From: Johnsonella ignava ATCC 51276
GTDB lineage: Bacteria > Bacillota > Clostridia > Lachnospirales > Lachnospiraceae
Length of the DNA stretch: 64,000 nucleotides
Assembly: GCF_000235445.1 (NCBI RefSeq)
Contig: NZ_JH378837.1
Location: 1 to 64,000 of the forward strand
Direction of reading: 5' to 3'
The notes beneath the pieces were generated by a model. That model ran no database searches. It saw only the letters and a program-made list of their open reading frames with translations, and was not told the DNA's origin. Below are positions 7,983-16,143 of this stretch, piece after piece (positions within the stretch are counted from its first letter, which is position 1; every line of letters begins with the position of its first letter). A program made the translations under genes and the position numbers.

Positions 7983-8718
7983 TACTTTAATAGTAGAAAC
8001 AAAGAACCTTACAAAAACTTTTACTGGAAAAGAAGTAATTAAATGCTGTAATATGAGTGTGGAAAAAGGTATAATTTATGGATTTTTAGGGGCAAATGGA
8101 GCGGGGAAAACGACTATATTCAAGCTATTATCAGGACTGCTAAAACCGACTATGGGTAAAGTACAGGTTTTAGGAATGGACATCGTCTCAGAACATAGTA
8201 GTATTTTGTCAGAAATAGGCACTTTAATTGAAACGCCAATTTTTTATGAGCATTTATCAGCAACAGAAAATTTGAAAATACATCTTGCATACATGGGTAA
8301 GGAAGATGGAGATATAGCGGATATTCTATCAAAAGTCGGGTTAAATGATACCGGTGTTCAGCCTGTATCAACATTCTCATTGGGTATGCGTCAACGTTTA
8401 GCTATAGCAAGAGCAATTATTCATAAACCCAAATTGTTGGTTTTGGATGAACCTATTAACGGACTTGACCCTATGGGAATTAGAGAAATGCGAGATTTGT
8501 TTATAAAGCTTGTAAAAACACAAGGAATGACCTTGCTTATTTCCAGCCATATTTTAACAGAAATTGAACATATTGCCGATACCATAGGAGTAATTGTAAA
8601 CGGAACAATAGTAAGAGAGGTTTCCATGGCAAAAGTAAAAGCTGAATATCCCTCCGGTCTTGAAGATTATTTCATGGATATAATGACAGGGAGGAAAGAA
8701 AATGAAGACACTTATTAG
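7975..8718 (+). CDS. ABC transporter ATP-binding protein (ABC-2 exporter)
   Basis: A 247-aa nucleotide-binding subunit. Walker A GANGAGKTT, Q-loop region, signature FSLGMRQRLAIARA, Walker B LLVLDEPINGLDP and the SSHIL switch His are all intact. It resembles the BcrA/LanF-type ATPases of drug and lantibiotic exporters. The start is taken as GTG at 7975, overlapping the TetR stop by 8 bases, because AGGAT lies just upstream; an ATG-initiated form from 7921 would run deep into the regulator and has no ribosome site. The permease follows with a 17-base overlap, which indicates translational coupling. Confidence 0.9.
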   Translation: MNNTLIVETKNLTKTFTGKEVIKCCNMSVEKGIIYGFLGANGAGKTTIFKLLSGLLKPTMGKVQVLGMDIVSEHSSILSEIGTLIETPIFYEHLSATENLKIHLAYMGKEDGDIADILSKVGLNDTGVQPVSTFSLGMRQRLAIARAIIHKPKLLVLDEPINGLDPMGIREMRDLFIKLVKTQGMTLLISSHILTEIEHIADTIGVIVNGTIVREVSMAKVKAEYPSGLEDYFMDIMTGRKENEDTY

Positions 8719-9412
8719 ATTAGAATTGAAAAAAAACAAAATTAATACTTATATAATAGCCAGCCTTATTATTGCAATCACAATGTTGGGATTCCTATTT
8801 CTTTTTGCATACGCTCCTATGTTAGAGCCGAATGATAAAGACATGGCAATTTTTTCGGGATACAATAATCTGATTCCTTTATTTGGTGTTTTTAATATGG
8901 CGGTATTTTGTGTGATGTCAGCAGTTATGTATTCAAAGTTTGTTATTGAAGACTATTCGGGTAAACGTCCGATTTTGCTCTTTTCATATCCGGTGAGTCG
9001 TAAAAAAATTATTTTGTCAAAACTAAGCGTTGTATGTGTATTTACAATTATTTCAATGGTTATCAGTAACATTATTGTTTTTCTGACATTCGGAATAACT
9101 GAAAAATTTATACATCTTGTAGGCAGAGATTTTACATTTTCTATAATGTTGCAAGTTATTGAAAGCACTCTTGTTATGTCATTTATAGCTGCAAGTATCG
9201 GAGTTGTAGCTGTAGGAATTGGATTTATCAAAAAATCAGTACCAACTACTATTGTCTCATCCGTACTTATTGCCTCGCTAATGTGTAATATAGTAGTAAA
9301 TGTAACATTAAGCAGGATAACAATGTATGTGGTTGCAGTAATAATGATACTTATAGGGATAATATTCTCAATATTTCTGATTAAAAAAGTAAATGCTATG
9401 GAGGTTGAATAA
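8702..9412 (+). CDS. ABC-2 type transporter permease
   Basis: A 236-aa permease with about six membrane segments (residues 17-39, 57-80, 109-132, 150-172, 178-200 and 208-228). It has the usual ABC-2 layout, with a large N-terminal loop and a KRPILLFSYPVSRKKIILSK coupling-helix region common to BcrB/NatB-like permeases. GGGAGG precedes the ATG. It overlaps the ATPase gene upstream, and its stop overlaps the start of the next small gene by one base. It probably exports an antimicrobial peptide or drug, as inferred from the TetR-ATPase-permease arrangement. Confidence 0.85.
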   Translation: MKTLIRLELKKNKINTYIIASLIIAITMLGFLFLFAYAPMLEPNDKDMAIFSGYNNLIPLFGVFNMAVFCVMSAVMYSKFVIEDYSGKRPILLFSYPVSRKKIILSKLSVVCVFTIISMVISNIIVFLTFGITEKFIHLVGRDFTFSIMLQVIESTLVMSFIAASIGVVAVGIGFIKKSVPTTIVSSVLIASLMCNIVVNVTLSRITMYVVAVIMILIGIIFSIFLIKKVNAMEVE

Positions 9413-9633
9413 TGGAACAGATAATAGAGAAAACAGTAGACAAATGGCTTGAAAGCATATCAACAGGGCTATATGTATATAGCATTGGTTTTGGTATTGT
9501 GCTTATAATTTCAGGAGTTATTTTATTGTTGAAAAAAAGGGGTTCAAAAGATAAAAAAGGCATTTTCTATGGTGGTTTAGTTTGTATTATAGTAGGGATT
9601 ATTGCTATTGTAAGTGGATTTATGCAGATGTAG
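9412..9633 (+). CDS. Small two-helix membrane protein of the ABC efflux operon
   Basis: A 73-aa protein with two hydrophobic segments (about residues 20-40 and 51-70) separated by a basic KKRGSKDKKG loop. The ATG overlaps the TAA of the permease (TAATG), and AGGTTG lies upstream, so it is translated with the exporter. I do not recognise a family; small accessory membrane peptides of this type accompany many ABC-2 exporters. It is the last gene of the operon. Confidence 0.65.
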   Translation: MEQIIEKTVDKWLESISTGLYVYSIGFGIVLIISGVILLLKKRGSKDKKGIFYGGLVCIIVGIIAIVSGFMQM

Positions 9634-9734
9634 CAGTATAAGATTAAATATCTTTCATCCAGGCAATTTAGATATAAAAACTTTGTTGTGGCAGCAGGAT
9701 CTTTATGTGTCTAAACCGAATATTGCGGTCTGAT

Positions 9735-9768
9735 GGCGGTTTTGAAATAATCAAAGCCGCCGTTTTTA
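9735..9768 (+). terminator. Rho-independent terminator after the ABC efflux operon
   Basis: GGCGGTTTTGA (9735-9745) pairs with TCAAAGCCGCC (9751-9761), an 11-bp stem with one G-U pair and a 5-base AATAA loop, followed by GTTTTTATT. It lies about 100 bases after the last gene of the TetR-ABC operon. Confidence 0.85.
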
Positions 9769-9805
9769 TTGGTGAATCTGATTGAGTATATTTCTAAAAA
9801 AGTGA

Positions 9806-9915
9806 AAGTTCCTAATCCGATCGGCAGTGCTAAAGATACGGCCGGACACCGGGATTACCCGGTGTGAATCGGGATCTGAAGGAATATTTAAGAAAACCTC
9901 TGGTATGAGCGAGAG
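9806..9915 (+). ncRNA. Structured RNA fragment, possibly group II intron domain I
   Basis: This non-coding stretch carries GTGAAAGTTCCTAATCCGAT, a hairpin CACCGGG-ATTA-CCCGGTG (about 9846-9863), GAATCGGGATCTGAAGGAAT and AAACCTCTGGTATGAGCGAG. In my memory the order and wording resemble domain I of bacterial group II introns of Clostridia. No intron-encoded reverse transcriptase or domain V/VI is present, so at most this is a truncated scrap. It directly abuts an IS3 relic. Confidence 0.35.
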
Positions 9916-10058
9916 TGTAGTGATATAATTAAAGTTGTAACAGTTGGCTAATAATATATAGTAATTTTATAGGGAAAAGAGGAGTTATGATACTATAAAA
10001 AATTAAATTCTGGATTTAAAAAGAAAATTGTTCATCTTCGTTTGGAAGAGGGAAGTAA
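9916..10058 (+). pseudogene. Degenerate IS3 terminus and OrfA start (relic)
   Basis: From 9916 the sequence TGTAGTGATATAATTAAAG then TTGTAACAG parallels the terminus of the IS3 element at 437-505. It is followed by a GAGG-ATG start and a decayed OrfA reading GFKKKIVHLRLEEGSN (compare FKKKLVRLHLEEGR in the intact OrfA). A stop occurs at the fourth codon and the homology ends at about 10058. This is an old 5'-end relic of a related IS, in plus orientation. Confidence 0.7.
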
Positions 10059-10113
10059 CTAATTGAAAAATAAAATACTTTAAGCTATAAATTGAAGCTG
10101 GGAGGTATGCCCT

Positions 10114-10821
10114 GTGAAAGAGGAATGTTTAATTTGCAAAGCTCCTATTGAATATCTTGAGTCAGATATTATTATGGAGTGTGAGCTCTGCCATAAAAGG
10201 GAAAATAGTAAAACAAGATGCCTTAATGAACATTATGTATGCAATGATTGCCATACTCAGGGGCTTGACAGCATAATTGGATTATGTATGAGAGAACAGT
10301 CAAAAAATCCGGTTAAAATAATTGAAAAACTTATGTTAATGTCATTTTGCCATATGCATGGTCCGGAGCATCATGTTATGGTCGGCTCTGCACTGCTGAC
10401 AGCATATAAGAATGCAGGTGGAGACATTGATCTGCACAGTACGTTGATTGAGATGATGAATCGTGGGAAAAATGTCCCGGGTGGTGTATGCGGATTCTGG
10501 GGAGCTTGCGGAGCCGGGCTCAGTTCGGGGATGTTTATCTCCATAATTTCAAAATCCACACCATTGGCTAATGAGCCGTTTTCTTTGTCCCATAAGATGA
10601 CTGCCAAGTCATTGGAGCAGATCGGCGAGGTAGGAGGTCCACGCTGTTGTAAAAGAGATTCATTTCTGTCAATACAATCTGCGATAGATTTTGTTAAAGA
10701 ACATTTCGGCGTTGAGATGGAAAATCCAAAAATTGTATGTAAATTTTATGCACAAAACAATCAGTGCATAAGAAAGCGGTGCCCGTTTTTTAAGGGGGAA
10801 GATTTGGATACCCTTATATAA
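10114..10821 (+). CDS. DUF5714 Cys-rich protein
   Basis: A 235-aa protein of the DUF5714 type, found in anaerobic Firmicutes and methanogens. It is Cys-rich: CLICKAP and CELCHKR zinc-ribbon-like pairs at the N-terminus, CNDCH, MSFCHMHGPEHHVMVG in the middle, GGVCGFWGACGAG, GPRCCKRDSF and a C-terminal CIRKRCPFF. These suggest metal or Fe-S binding; biochemical function is not established. Translation starts at GTG 10114, with GGGAGG 8 bases upstream. The next gene, 200 bases away, is another Cys-rich protein of the YgbA type, so both may respond to the same stress. Confidence 0.75.
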   Translation: MKEECLICKAPIEYLESDIIMECELCHKRENSKTRCLNEHYVCNDCHTQGLDSIIGLCMREQSKNPVKIIEKLMLMSFCHMHGPEHHVMVGSALLTAYKNAGGDIDLHSTLIEMMNRGKNVPGGVCGFWGACGAGLSSGMFISIISKSTPLANEPFSLSHKMTAKSLEQIGEVGGPRCCKRDSFLSIQSAIDFVKEHFGVEMENPKIVCKFYAQNNQCIRKRCPFFKGEDLDTLI

Positions 10822-11025
10822 TGCCCAGGTATCTCACTGCTTTTAGGGGTAATGTTTCTGCGGTATTGATGAGTGTCGTATTTCCAATTTTTACTTGACC
10901 GGTTATCTAAAATGGATTATATATAAAGTTATAATTTGTAATAGTAGAATTAAAAAAGTATTACAGAAGATATGTTATTTAGTGGTTCCGCTCTTTTTGT
11001 ATTACCTAATGGAGAGAGATGACTT

Positions 11026-11376
11026 ATGAATGAGGAAAAGATAGAAAAAAAGAGGAAAAATGAAAGCCGGATAGTCGTTCAGATGATTGAACTTTATTGT
11101 CGTAAAAAACACACAGATTTATATAATATAATGGTATGTGATGACTGTAAAAGATTGATGGACTATGCTCGTTCAAGGATTGATAATTGTCCGTTTATGG
11201 AAAATAAGACATTTTGTGCCAACTGTAAAATTCATTGCTATTCCGCTGAAATGAGAAAGAAGATAAGGGAAGTGATGCGTTACAGCGGATCAAGAATGCT
11301 CCTATATCATCCGGTTATGTGTATCAGGCATGCAATAACAAGTTTCAAAAAAATTGAAAAAAATGTAGTTTTATAA
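11026..11376 (+). CDS. YgbA-like 'nitrous oxide-stimulated promoter' family protein
   Basis: A 116-aa Cys-rich protein matching the YgbA_NO family, whose E. coli member is induced by nitrosative stress. Conserved features are CDDCKRLMDYARSRIDNCPF, KTFCANCKIHCYSAEMRKKI and the end MLLYHPVMCIRHAI, with about eight cysteines spaced like a metal-binding scaffold. GGAGAG precedes the ATG. It stands in the same orientation as the DUF5714 gene. Its role (often suggested to be nitrosative stress or iron handling) is inferred from family knowledge, not seen here. Confidence 0.8.
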   Translation: MNEEKIEKKRKNESRIVVQMIELYCRKKHTDLYNIMVCDDCKRLMDYARSRIDNCPFMENKTFCANCKIHCYSAEMRKKIREVMRYSGSRMLLYHPVMCIRHAITSFKKIEKNVVL

Positions 11377-11450
11377 TAAAGTTTTAAAACACCTTATTGG
11401 TGAGAGGATTTTATTTATATGATAGATATTATTAAATTATATTTGCAGGT

Positions 11451-12215
11451 ATGAAAATGAAAGAGTATAAAATAAGAGGGACAAATTATAAAATTCGTTA
11501 CAACGATTTTTCAGGAGAACTGACACCTATTCTATTTATACATGGTTTAGGATGTGCAGGATCTTTTGACTATGTAGAAGTAGCATCTAAACTGGGGTTT
11601 ACACACCGAATAATTTTAGTGGATTTATTGGGTGCAGGGTATAGTGATAAGCCTTTATCTTTCAAATACACGGTTACTTCGCATGCCGGATATTTAAAAG
11701 AATTTATTGATGACCTTGATTTAGATAAAATTATTATATTTGGACATAGTTTGGGTGGTCCTATAGCGATAGAATTAAGTAATTTGTTAAAAGATAGAAT
11801 ATATAAATTGATACTTAGTGAATCTAATTTAGATCCAAGTAGTCATGGAGCGGCAAGTTTTGAAATTGGACATTTAGATGAAAGCGATTTGGAAAACAGT
11901 TTTAAAATAAAGCTTATGGAGTATGAGAGGTCAGGTAATACAATGTGGGTGGCTACTTTAAAAAACTGGTTGCCGAAGGCTGCTTTTGAAGTTTCTATTA
12001 ATGCCGTTAGTGGAGGAACACCATCATGGAGGGAGTTTTTGTACCAATTTGAATTTCCTAAATATTTTATTTTTGGAGAGAGATCATTACCGGATAAGGA
12101 TTTTGAAATATTAAAAAAGCACAATATAAAAATTGAAGTTGTTCCGGACGCCGGACATTCAATGGCTTGGGAAAACCCTGATGGTCTGGCTCAGGCTATA
12201 AAAAATTGTCTATAA
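11451..12215 (+). CDS. Alpha/beta hydrolase
   Basis: A 254-aa alpha/beta-hydrolase-fold protein. The oxyanion strand FIHGLGCAGSFD, the nucleophile elbow GHSLGG (Ser near residue 99) and the final DAGHSMAWENPDG (catalytic His near residue 239) are all visible; the acid is probably the Asp around residue 215. It lacks a signal peptide and is probably a cytoplasmic esterase or related hydrolase with unknown substrate. The ribosome site is poor (GCAGGT); the ATG at 11457 is an alternative start. It is monocistronic, with a terminator at 12408. Confidence 0.85.
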   Translation: MKMKEYKIRGTNYKIRYNDFSGELTPILFIHGLGCAGSFDYVEVASKLGFTHRIILVDLLGAGYSDKPLSFKYTVTSHAGYLKEFIDDLDLDKIIIFGHSLGGPIAIELSNLLKDRIYKLILSESNLDPSSHGAASFEIGHLDESDLENSFKIKLMEYERSGNTMWVATLKNWLPKAAFEVSINAVSGGTPSWREFLYQFEFPKYFIFGERSLPDKDFEILKKHNIKIEVVPDAGHSMAWENPDGLAQAIKNCL

Positions 12216-12407
12216 AATTTGAGGTACCTGGAGCGGATAGCCTATAAGACATTATTTTATTTGGTTGTTTATAAAGCTCCCTGAACGGAGTATAAACAAG
12301 TCAAGATTATAAAATAGAATCCAGATAAAGCGACAAGTTATAACCGCTGTCGTACTTTTCGATTAAGTTGTAATTGAATACACATTGCCAACTATATCGG
12401 CATATGA

Positions 12408-12443
12408 AGCAGTAAGTCTTGAAAAGGATTTACTGCTTTTTTT
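12408..12443 (+). terminator. Rho-independent terminator
   Basis: AGCAGTAA (12408-12415) pairs with TTACTGCT (12430-12437), followed by seven Ts. It lies about 190 bases after the alpha/beta hydrolase gene; the intervening 12216-12407 shows no recognisable gene. Confidence 0.75.
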
Positions 12444-12595
12444 GCACGTGGTAGTGTAGGCTTATAATTTTGCAGCATAAAAAATTTTAAAAAAAGATGT
12501 AACCATTGATATTACATTTTGAGCATGATAATATAAAAAACAAGATAAAATCAAAAAGGTTACATCAAGCAATAAAAATTCCGGAGGAAATTATC

Positions 12596-12964
12596 ATGAC
12601 AAACAAAGAGAAAGCATTGGAGCTTATAGGAACATTTGCATCAGGAGATACAGTAAAAGCAAAGGAACTTTTTGCAGAGGATTATATTCAACACAATACA
12701 GCGATTTCAGATGGACTTTCAGGACTTGGAGCTGCTTTGGAAGCGATGGCAAAGCAAGGAATACAAATGGTATACAATAAAACACATTTTGTACTTGCTT
12801 ATGGAGATTATGCACTTGCAGTCAGTGAAGGAACATTTGGCAAAGCTCCAACGTCATATTATGGCTTGTTTCGTGTTGAAAATGGAAAAATCGCTGAGCA
12901 TTGGGACGTTATGGAAACGATAGCGGATGAAACAACTTGGCAAAACCAAAATGGGGAATTTTAA
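12596..12964 (+). CDS. SnoaL/NTF2-like protein
   Basis: A 122-aa protein with the cone-shaped SnoaL/NTF2-like fold signature: ALELIGTFASGDTVKAKELF, then YIQHNTAISDGLSGL, and the strand-rich end YYGLFRVENGKIAEHWDVME. Members bind or isomerise small hydrophobic substrates; the function is unknown. Translation is taken from 12596, where CCGGAGGAAATTATC directly precedes the ATG; an upstream ATG at 12506 lacks such a site. It is followed by an Rrf2-type regulator gene that may once have controlled it. Confidence 0.75.
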   Translation: MTNKEKALELIGTFASGDTVKAKELFAEDYIQHNTAISDGLSGLGAALEAMAKQGIQMVYNKTHFVLAYGDYALAVSEGTFGKAPTSYYGLFRVENGKIAEHWDVMETIADETTWQNQNGEF

Positions 12965-13021
12965 TGTAACTCTTGAATTTACAACGAAATAGATGTAGAA
13001 TGATAACAGGAGGATTAAACT

Positions 13022-13456
13022 ATGTAAATATCAAGCAGATTTACTGTAGCTCTGCACATTTTGACCTGTGTGGAGATATTCAAAAATGAGTATAAAATTA
13101 CAAGTGAATTTCTTGCAGGTAGTATAAATACGAATCCTGTTATCATTAGAAAAATTCTTACACAGCTTAGAAATGCAGGGCTGATTACAGTAGCAAGAGG
13201 TACAGGGGGAATAAAGCCAACAAGACCTCTAAGAGATATAACTTTTTACGATGTATATGAGGCTATAGATCCGGTGGAAAATGGAGACCTGTTTAATTTT
13301 CATGCCGGTCCTAACCCTCAGTGTCCGGTAGGACGAAATATTCACTCATTGTTGGATGATAAACTAAAGGCTATACAATTTGCAATGGAGAATGAAATGA
13401 GGAAATATAATATAGATGATCTAAGGAGTGGGATGCAGAAACTTTTGGAAAAATAA
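13022..13456 (+). pseudogene. Rrf2-family regulator with a stop at codon 2
   Basis: An AGGAGG site at 13009 precedes ATG at 13022, but codon 2 is TAA (13025-13027). The rest is intact and reads ISSRFTVALHILTC, then the winged helix VIIRKILTQLRNAGLITVAR with the wing GTGGIKPTRP. Rrf2 proteins normally begin MKISSRFTVALHIL, so a single base change (AAA or AAG to TAA) broke it. The C-terminus keeps one Cys (PQCPVGRNI) of the usual cluster region. Translation could restart at TTG 13061, making a 131-aa protein lacking the first helix. It may therefore be a recent pseudogene or a weakly expressed short form. Confidence 0.75.
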
Positions 13457-13506
13457 ATATAATATTTAGAAATTAAAAAAATGCAGCACTTTTTTAGAGG
13501 GAAATA

Positions 13507-13640
13507 ATGGAAACAAAGGACTATTTTAGGTATATAGTTGATGAAATTCATACTGTTATAGTTGCAACTGTGGATAGTGAAGGATTTCCGGTTAGCAGCT
13601 ATTGATATGACGGATGTAGATGATAAGGGGGGTAATATTT
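13507..13640 (+). pseudogene. Truncated PNPOx-like flavoprotein relic
   Basis: A good AGAGGG site and ATG start a protein reading METKDYFRYIVDEIHTVIVA then TVDSEGFPV, the beginning of a pyridoxamine 5'-phosphate oxidase-like flavoprotein. The frame stops at 13603-13605. Shifting frame by an apparent 2-base deletion continues the family sequence as AAIDMTDVDDKG, until it ends at the macrodomain gene's ribosome site. Rrf2 plus PNPOx is a common gene pair, so the macrodomain-McrBC-sirtuin cassette seems to have replaced the remainder of this gene. Confidence 0.65.
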
Positions 13641-14468
13641 ATGACTCATGAGGAACAAAGATTATGGCTGATTAAACAGTTACAAAAAGATGATTCACAG
13701 TTAAGTGATTACAGAATACCAAAAGATGAACAAGGGCAAAAGGACCTGCTTCGTGGGCTTATGAATATATGGCTTCCAAAGGAACTTGATGAAGAGTTCT
13801 TAAAGATTCAGGATGAGTACCTGACAGAGGAAAACAGAAGAGTAGGTATTGTAGATATTGAAGATTTAGAGCCTCTCGGTTGTGATAACAGACTGTATTT
13901 ATGGCAGGGAGACATGACTACCCTTCGTGTGGATGCAATTACCAATCCGGCTAACAGTGCTCTTTTAGGATGTTTTAGAATTCTTCATAATTGTGCGGAT
14001 AATTGTATACATTCAAAAGCAGGGCTGGCACTTAGATATCGCTGTAATTCCATAATGCAGGCTCAGGGACATGAGGAAGCAACAGGACAGGCAAAAATTA
14101 CTCCTGCTTATAATCTTCCCTGTAAATATGTGCTGCATACAGTAGGTCCTATTGTGCAGGGACCATTACAAAATAAGCACGAGGAACTGTTAGCATCCTG
14201 TTATCGTTCCTGTCTGGAACTTGCTGATGAGAATGGAGTTAAGAGCCTTGCTTTTTGCTGCATATCTACAGGAGTATTCATGTTTCCAAATGAAAGAGCT
14301 GCTGAGATAGCAGTAAGTACAGTTTGTAAATATTATGAGGAAACAGGAAGTCAGATAAAAGTTATCTTTAATGTCTATAAGGATGAGGACTTAGATATTT
14401 ACAGCAGAATATTATTTGTTGGGGATACAGATAAAAACAATAAGAAATATAGGGAAAGTAAACTTTAG
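13641..14468 (+). CDS. Zinc-dependent macrodomain ADP-ribosylhydrolase
   Basis: A 275-aa macrodomain of the zinc-dependent type found in class M sirtuin operons of pyogenic streptococci and staphylococci. An N-terminal helical extension precedes the macrodomain (from about residue 82). Visible motifs are WQGDMTTLRVDAITNPAN, then LLGCFRILHNCADNCIHSKAG, which supplies the Cys/His/Cys zinc ligands and substrate loop, and FCCISTGVFMFPNERAA, the phosphate-binding loop. Family members remove ADP-ribose from proteins modified by the partner sirtuin. The start at 13641 follows AAGGGGGG. McrB begins 38 bases downstream, so this is the first gene of a four-gene operon. Confidence 0.9.
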   Translation: MTHEEQRLWLIKQLQKDDSQLSDYRIPKDEQGQKDLLRGLMNIWLPKELDEEFLKIQDEYLTEENRRVGIVDIEDLEPLGCDNRLYLWQGDMTTLRVDAITNPANSALLGCFRILHNCADNCIHSKAGLALRYRCNSIMQAQGHEEATGQAKITPAYNLPCKYVLHTVGPIVQGPLQNKHEELLASCYRSCLELADENGVKSLAFCCISTGVFMFPNERAAEIAVSTVCKYYEETGSQIKVIFNVYKDEDLDIYSRILFVGDTDKNNKKYRESKL

Positions 14469-14505
14469 CCTAGTGAAATTATAAACTTAAAGGAGATGTG
14501 CAGCT

Positions 14506-16128
14506 ATGATGCTACTTACACTTGACTCAACTTTTCAGGATATTAGGGATTTATTGGAAAATGGAGATGAGTATTTCAATCAAATAATTAGAAATGTATC
14601 AAAGCGTGATGATGAAAAAAAGAACTATAAATTTTATTTTTTCATGGCGCTTGCTTTAGGTGGTGTCGATGATAATAGTAGCTATCAAGAAAAATTTTTA
14701 AACCTAGTTGGAATCAAAAAAGATGAATGGTCTATAATGACCAGAGATTTTGTACAGATAGAAAAAGCTGCTTCCACCAAAAAAACAGGCTTAGATTCCA
14801 AGTATAATAAGAAGTTAACAAATTTAAATCCGAATATATCTCTAAGAATTCTTTATAACAAAGATACTATGGAATTGGAAGATAGCGAAGGAAATAATAT
14901 ATTCAGTAGTTCCGATAATTGGTGTTTTGAATCATATAGCAATGATGACGGTCCCATAAGAGCTAAGAAAGAGATAAATCAGGTTATTGAAGATTTAATT
15001 GATGAATGCAACATAAAAATTACTTCTCAGTATAAATTATTGTTAGCCAATAAACAGCTTATTATGCATGGTGCACCAGGTACTGGAAAGACTTTTTCTG
15101 CCATATACGAGCTTGCTGATAGGTTGTTGAACATTTCGTATAAAACCGAAGAAGAAAAAAAAGAAATTAAAAAAATCCAAGTGGATATGGTACAGTTCCA
15201 TCCATCCTATGACTATACTGATTTTATAGATGGTATAAGACCTGATTTGTCAAGTAAGGGGCTAAAATATATGCTTAAAAATGGTTCGTTTAAGTCTTTC
15301 TGCCGCCGAGCCGGTGTTATAGAAAGAATATACGAAGCTGATAAGTCAGTTGATACAAAAACTATAGATGAATTCCTAGACGGAGAAGACGATTCAATTA
15401 GGAATTTCTGGAAAAATAAAATAAAAAAAGATGAACTAAAAAAAGAAATTGAATATGCAAATCAAAAAGTAAATAAAAAACAAGCTAAAAAAGTTGATAC
15501 TATAACTTTTGACACAAGTAAACTTCCTAAATTCTTATTCATTATCGATGAAATAAACCGGGCAGAGATTTCAAAAGTTCTTGGAGAAACTATGTACTGC
15601 CTTGATCCTGATTACAGAGGACAGAAAGGTGCTATTTCAACACAATATTCTGCACTTGCGACCAAAGAAACATTATTTATAAGTGAGGATAATGATAAAT
15701 TTTTTATTCCTTCAAATGTCTATATCATTGGGACTATGAATGATATAGACAGGAGTGTTGAGGTATTTGATTTTGCTTTAAGAAGACGTTTTGCATGGTA
15801 TGAAGTAAAGGCAGAGGAAGTTAAAGATATTATATTAACATCAATGGAAATAGATAGAGTTTTTGCTTCTGATTATGAAGATTATAAAGAGAGAATAAAG
15901 GCACTTAATAAGTCAATTACGAATGATTTAAAACTAACTGAACATTACCATCTCGGTCCAGCGTACTTTGCTAAAATTAAATTTTACTTTTCTAAAGATA
16001 ACCCGAATTATAAAGAAGCTAGAGAGAAAGTATGGAATAATCATCTTTCACAGATTTTAGACGAATATGTCAAGGGTAAGGGAAGGCATGTAGAAATCGA
16101 AAATATCAAAAATTCCTTTATATTGTAA
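14506..16128 (+). CDS. mcrB: McrB-type AAA+ GTPase of a McrBC restriction system
   Basis: A 540-aa McrB homolog. The N-terminal about 170 residues form a target-recognition region unlike E. coli McrB's DNA-binding domain. The AAA+ motor follows: Walker A GAPGTGKT near residue 189, VQFHPSYDYTDFIDGIRP, Walker B FIIDEINRAEISKVLGE near 347, and TMNDIDRSVEVFDFALRRRF near 409. The last corresponds to the MNTADRS motif that gives McrB its GTP preference, here with changed residues. The family forms hexameric rings that translocate modified DNA and drive McrC. AAAGGAG precedes the ATG. McrC starts 16 bases after the stop. Confidence 0.9.
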   Translation: MMLLTLDSTFQDIRDLLENGDEYFNQIIRNVSKRDDEKKNYKFYFFMALALGGVDDNSSYQEKFLNLVGIKKDEWSIMTRDFVQIEKAASTKKTGLDSKYNKKLTNLNPNISLRILYNKDTMELEDSEGNNIFSSSDNWCFESYSNDDGPIRAKKEINQVIEDLIDECNIKITSQYKLLLANKQLIMHGAPGTGKTFSAIYELADRLLNISYKTEEEKKEIKKIQVDMVQFHPSYDYTDFIDGIRPDLSSKGLKYMLKNGSFKSFCRRAGVIERIYEADKSVDTKTIDEFLDGEDDSIRNFWKNKIKKDELKKEIEYANQKVNKKQAKKVDTITFDTSKLPKFLFIIDEINRAEISKVLGETMYCLDPDYRGQKGAISTQYSALATKETLFISEDNDKFFIPSNVYIIGTMNDIDRSVEVFDFALRRRFAWYEVKAEEVKDIILTSMEIDRVFASDYEDYKERIKALNKSITNDLKLTEHYHLGPAYFAKIKFYFSKDNPNYKEAREKVWNNHLSQILDEYVKGKGRHVEIENIKNSFIL

Positions 16129-16143
16129 CAAGGAGTATGAACT

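Noticed and set aside
12216..12407. A possible gene between the alpha/beta hydrolase and the terminator
   Set aside because: Stops in all frames and no family-like sequence; treated as untranslated tail.
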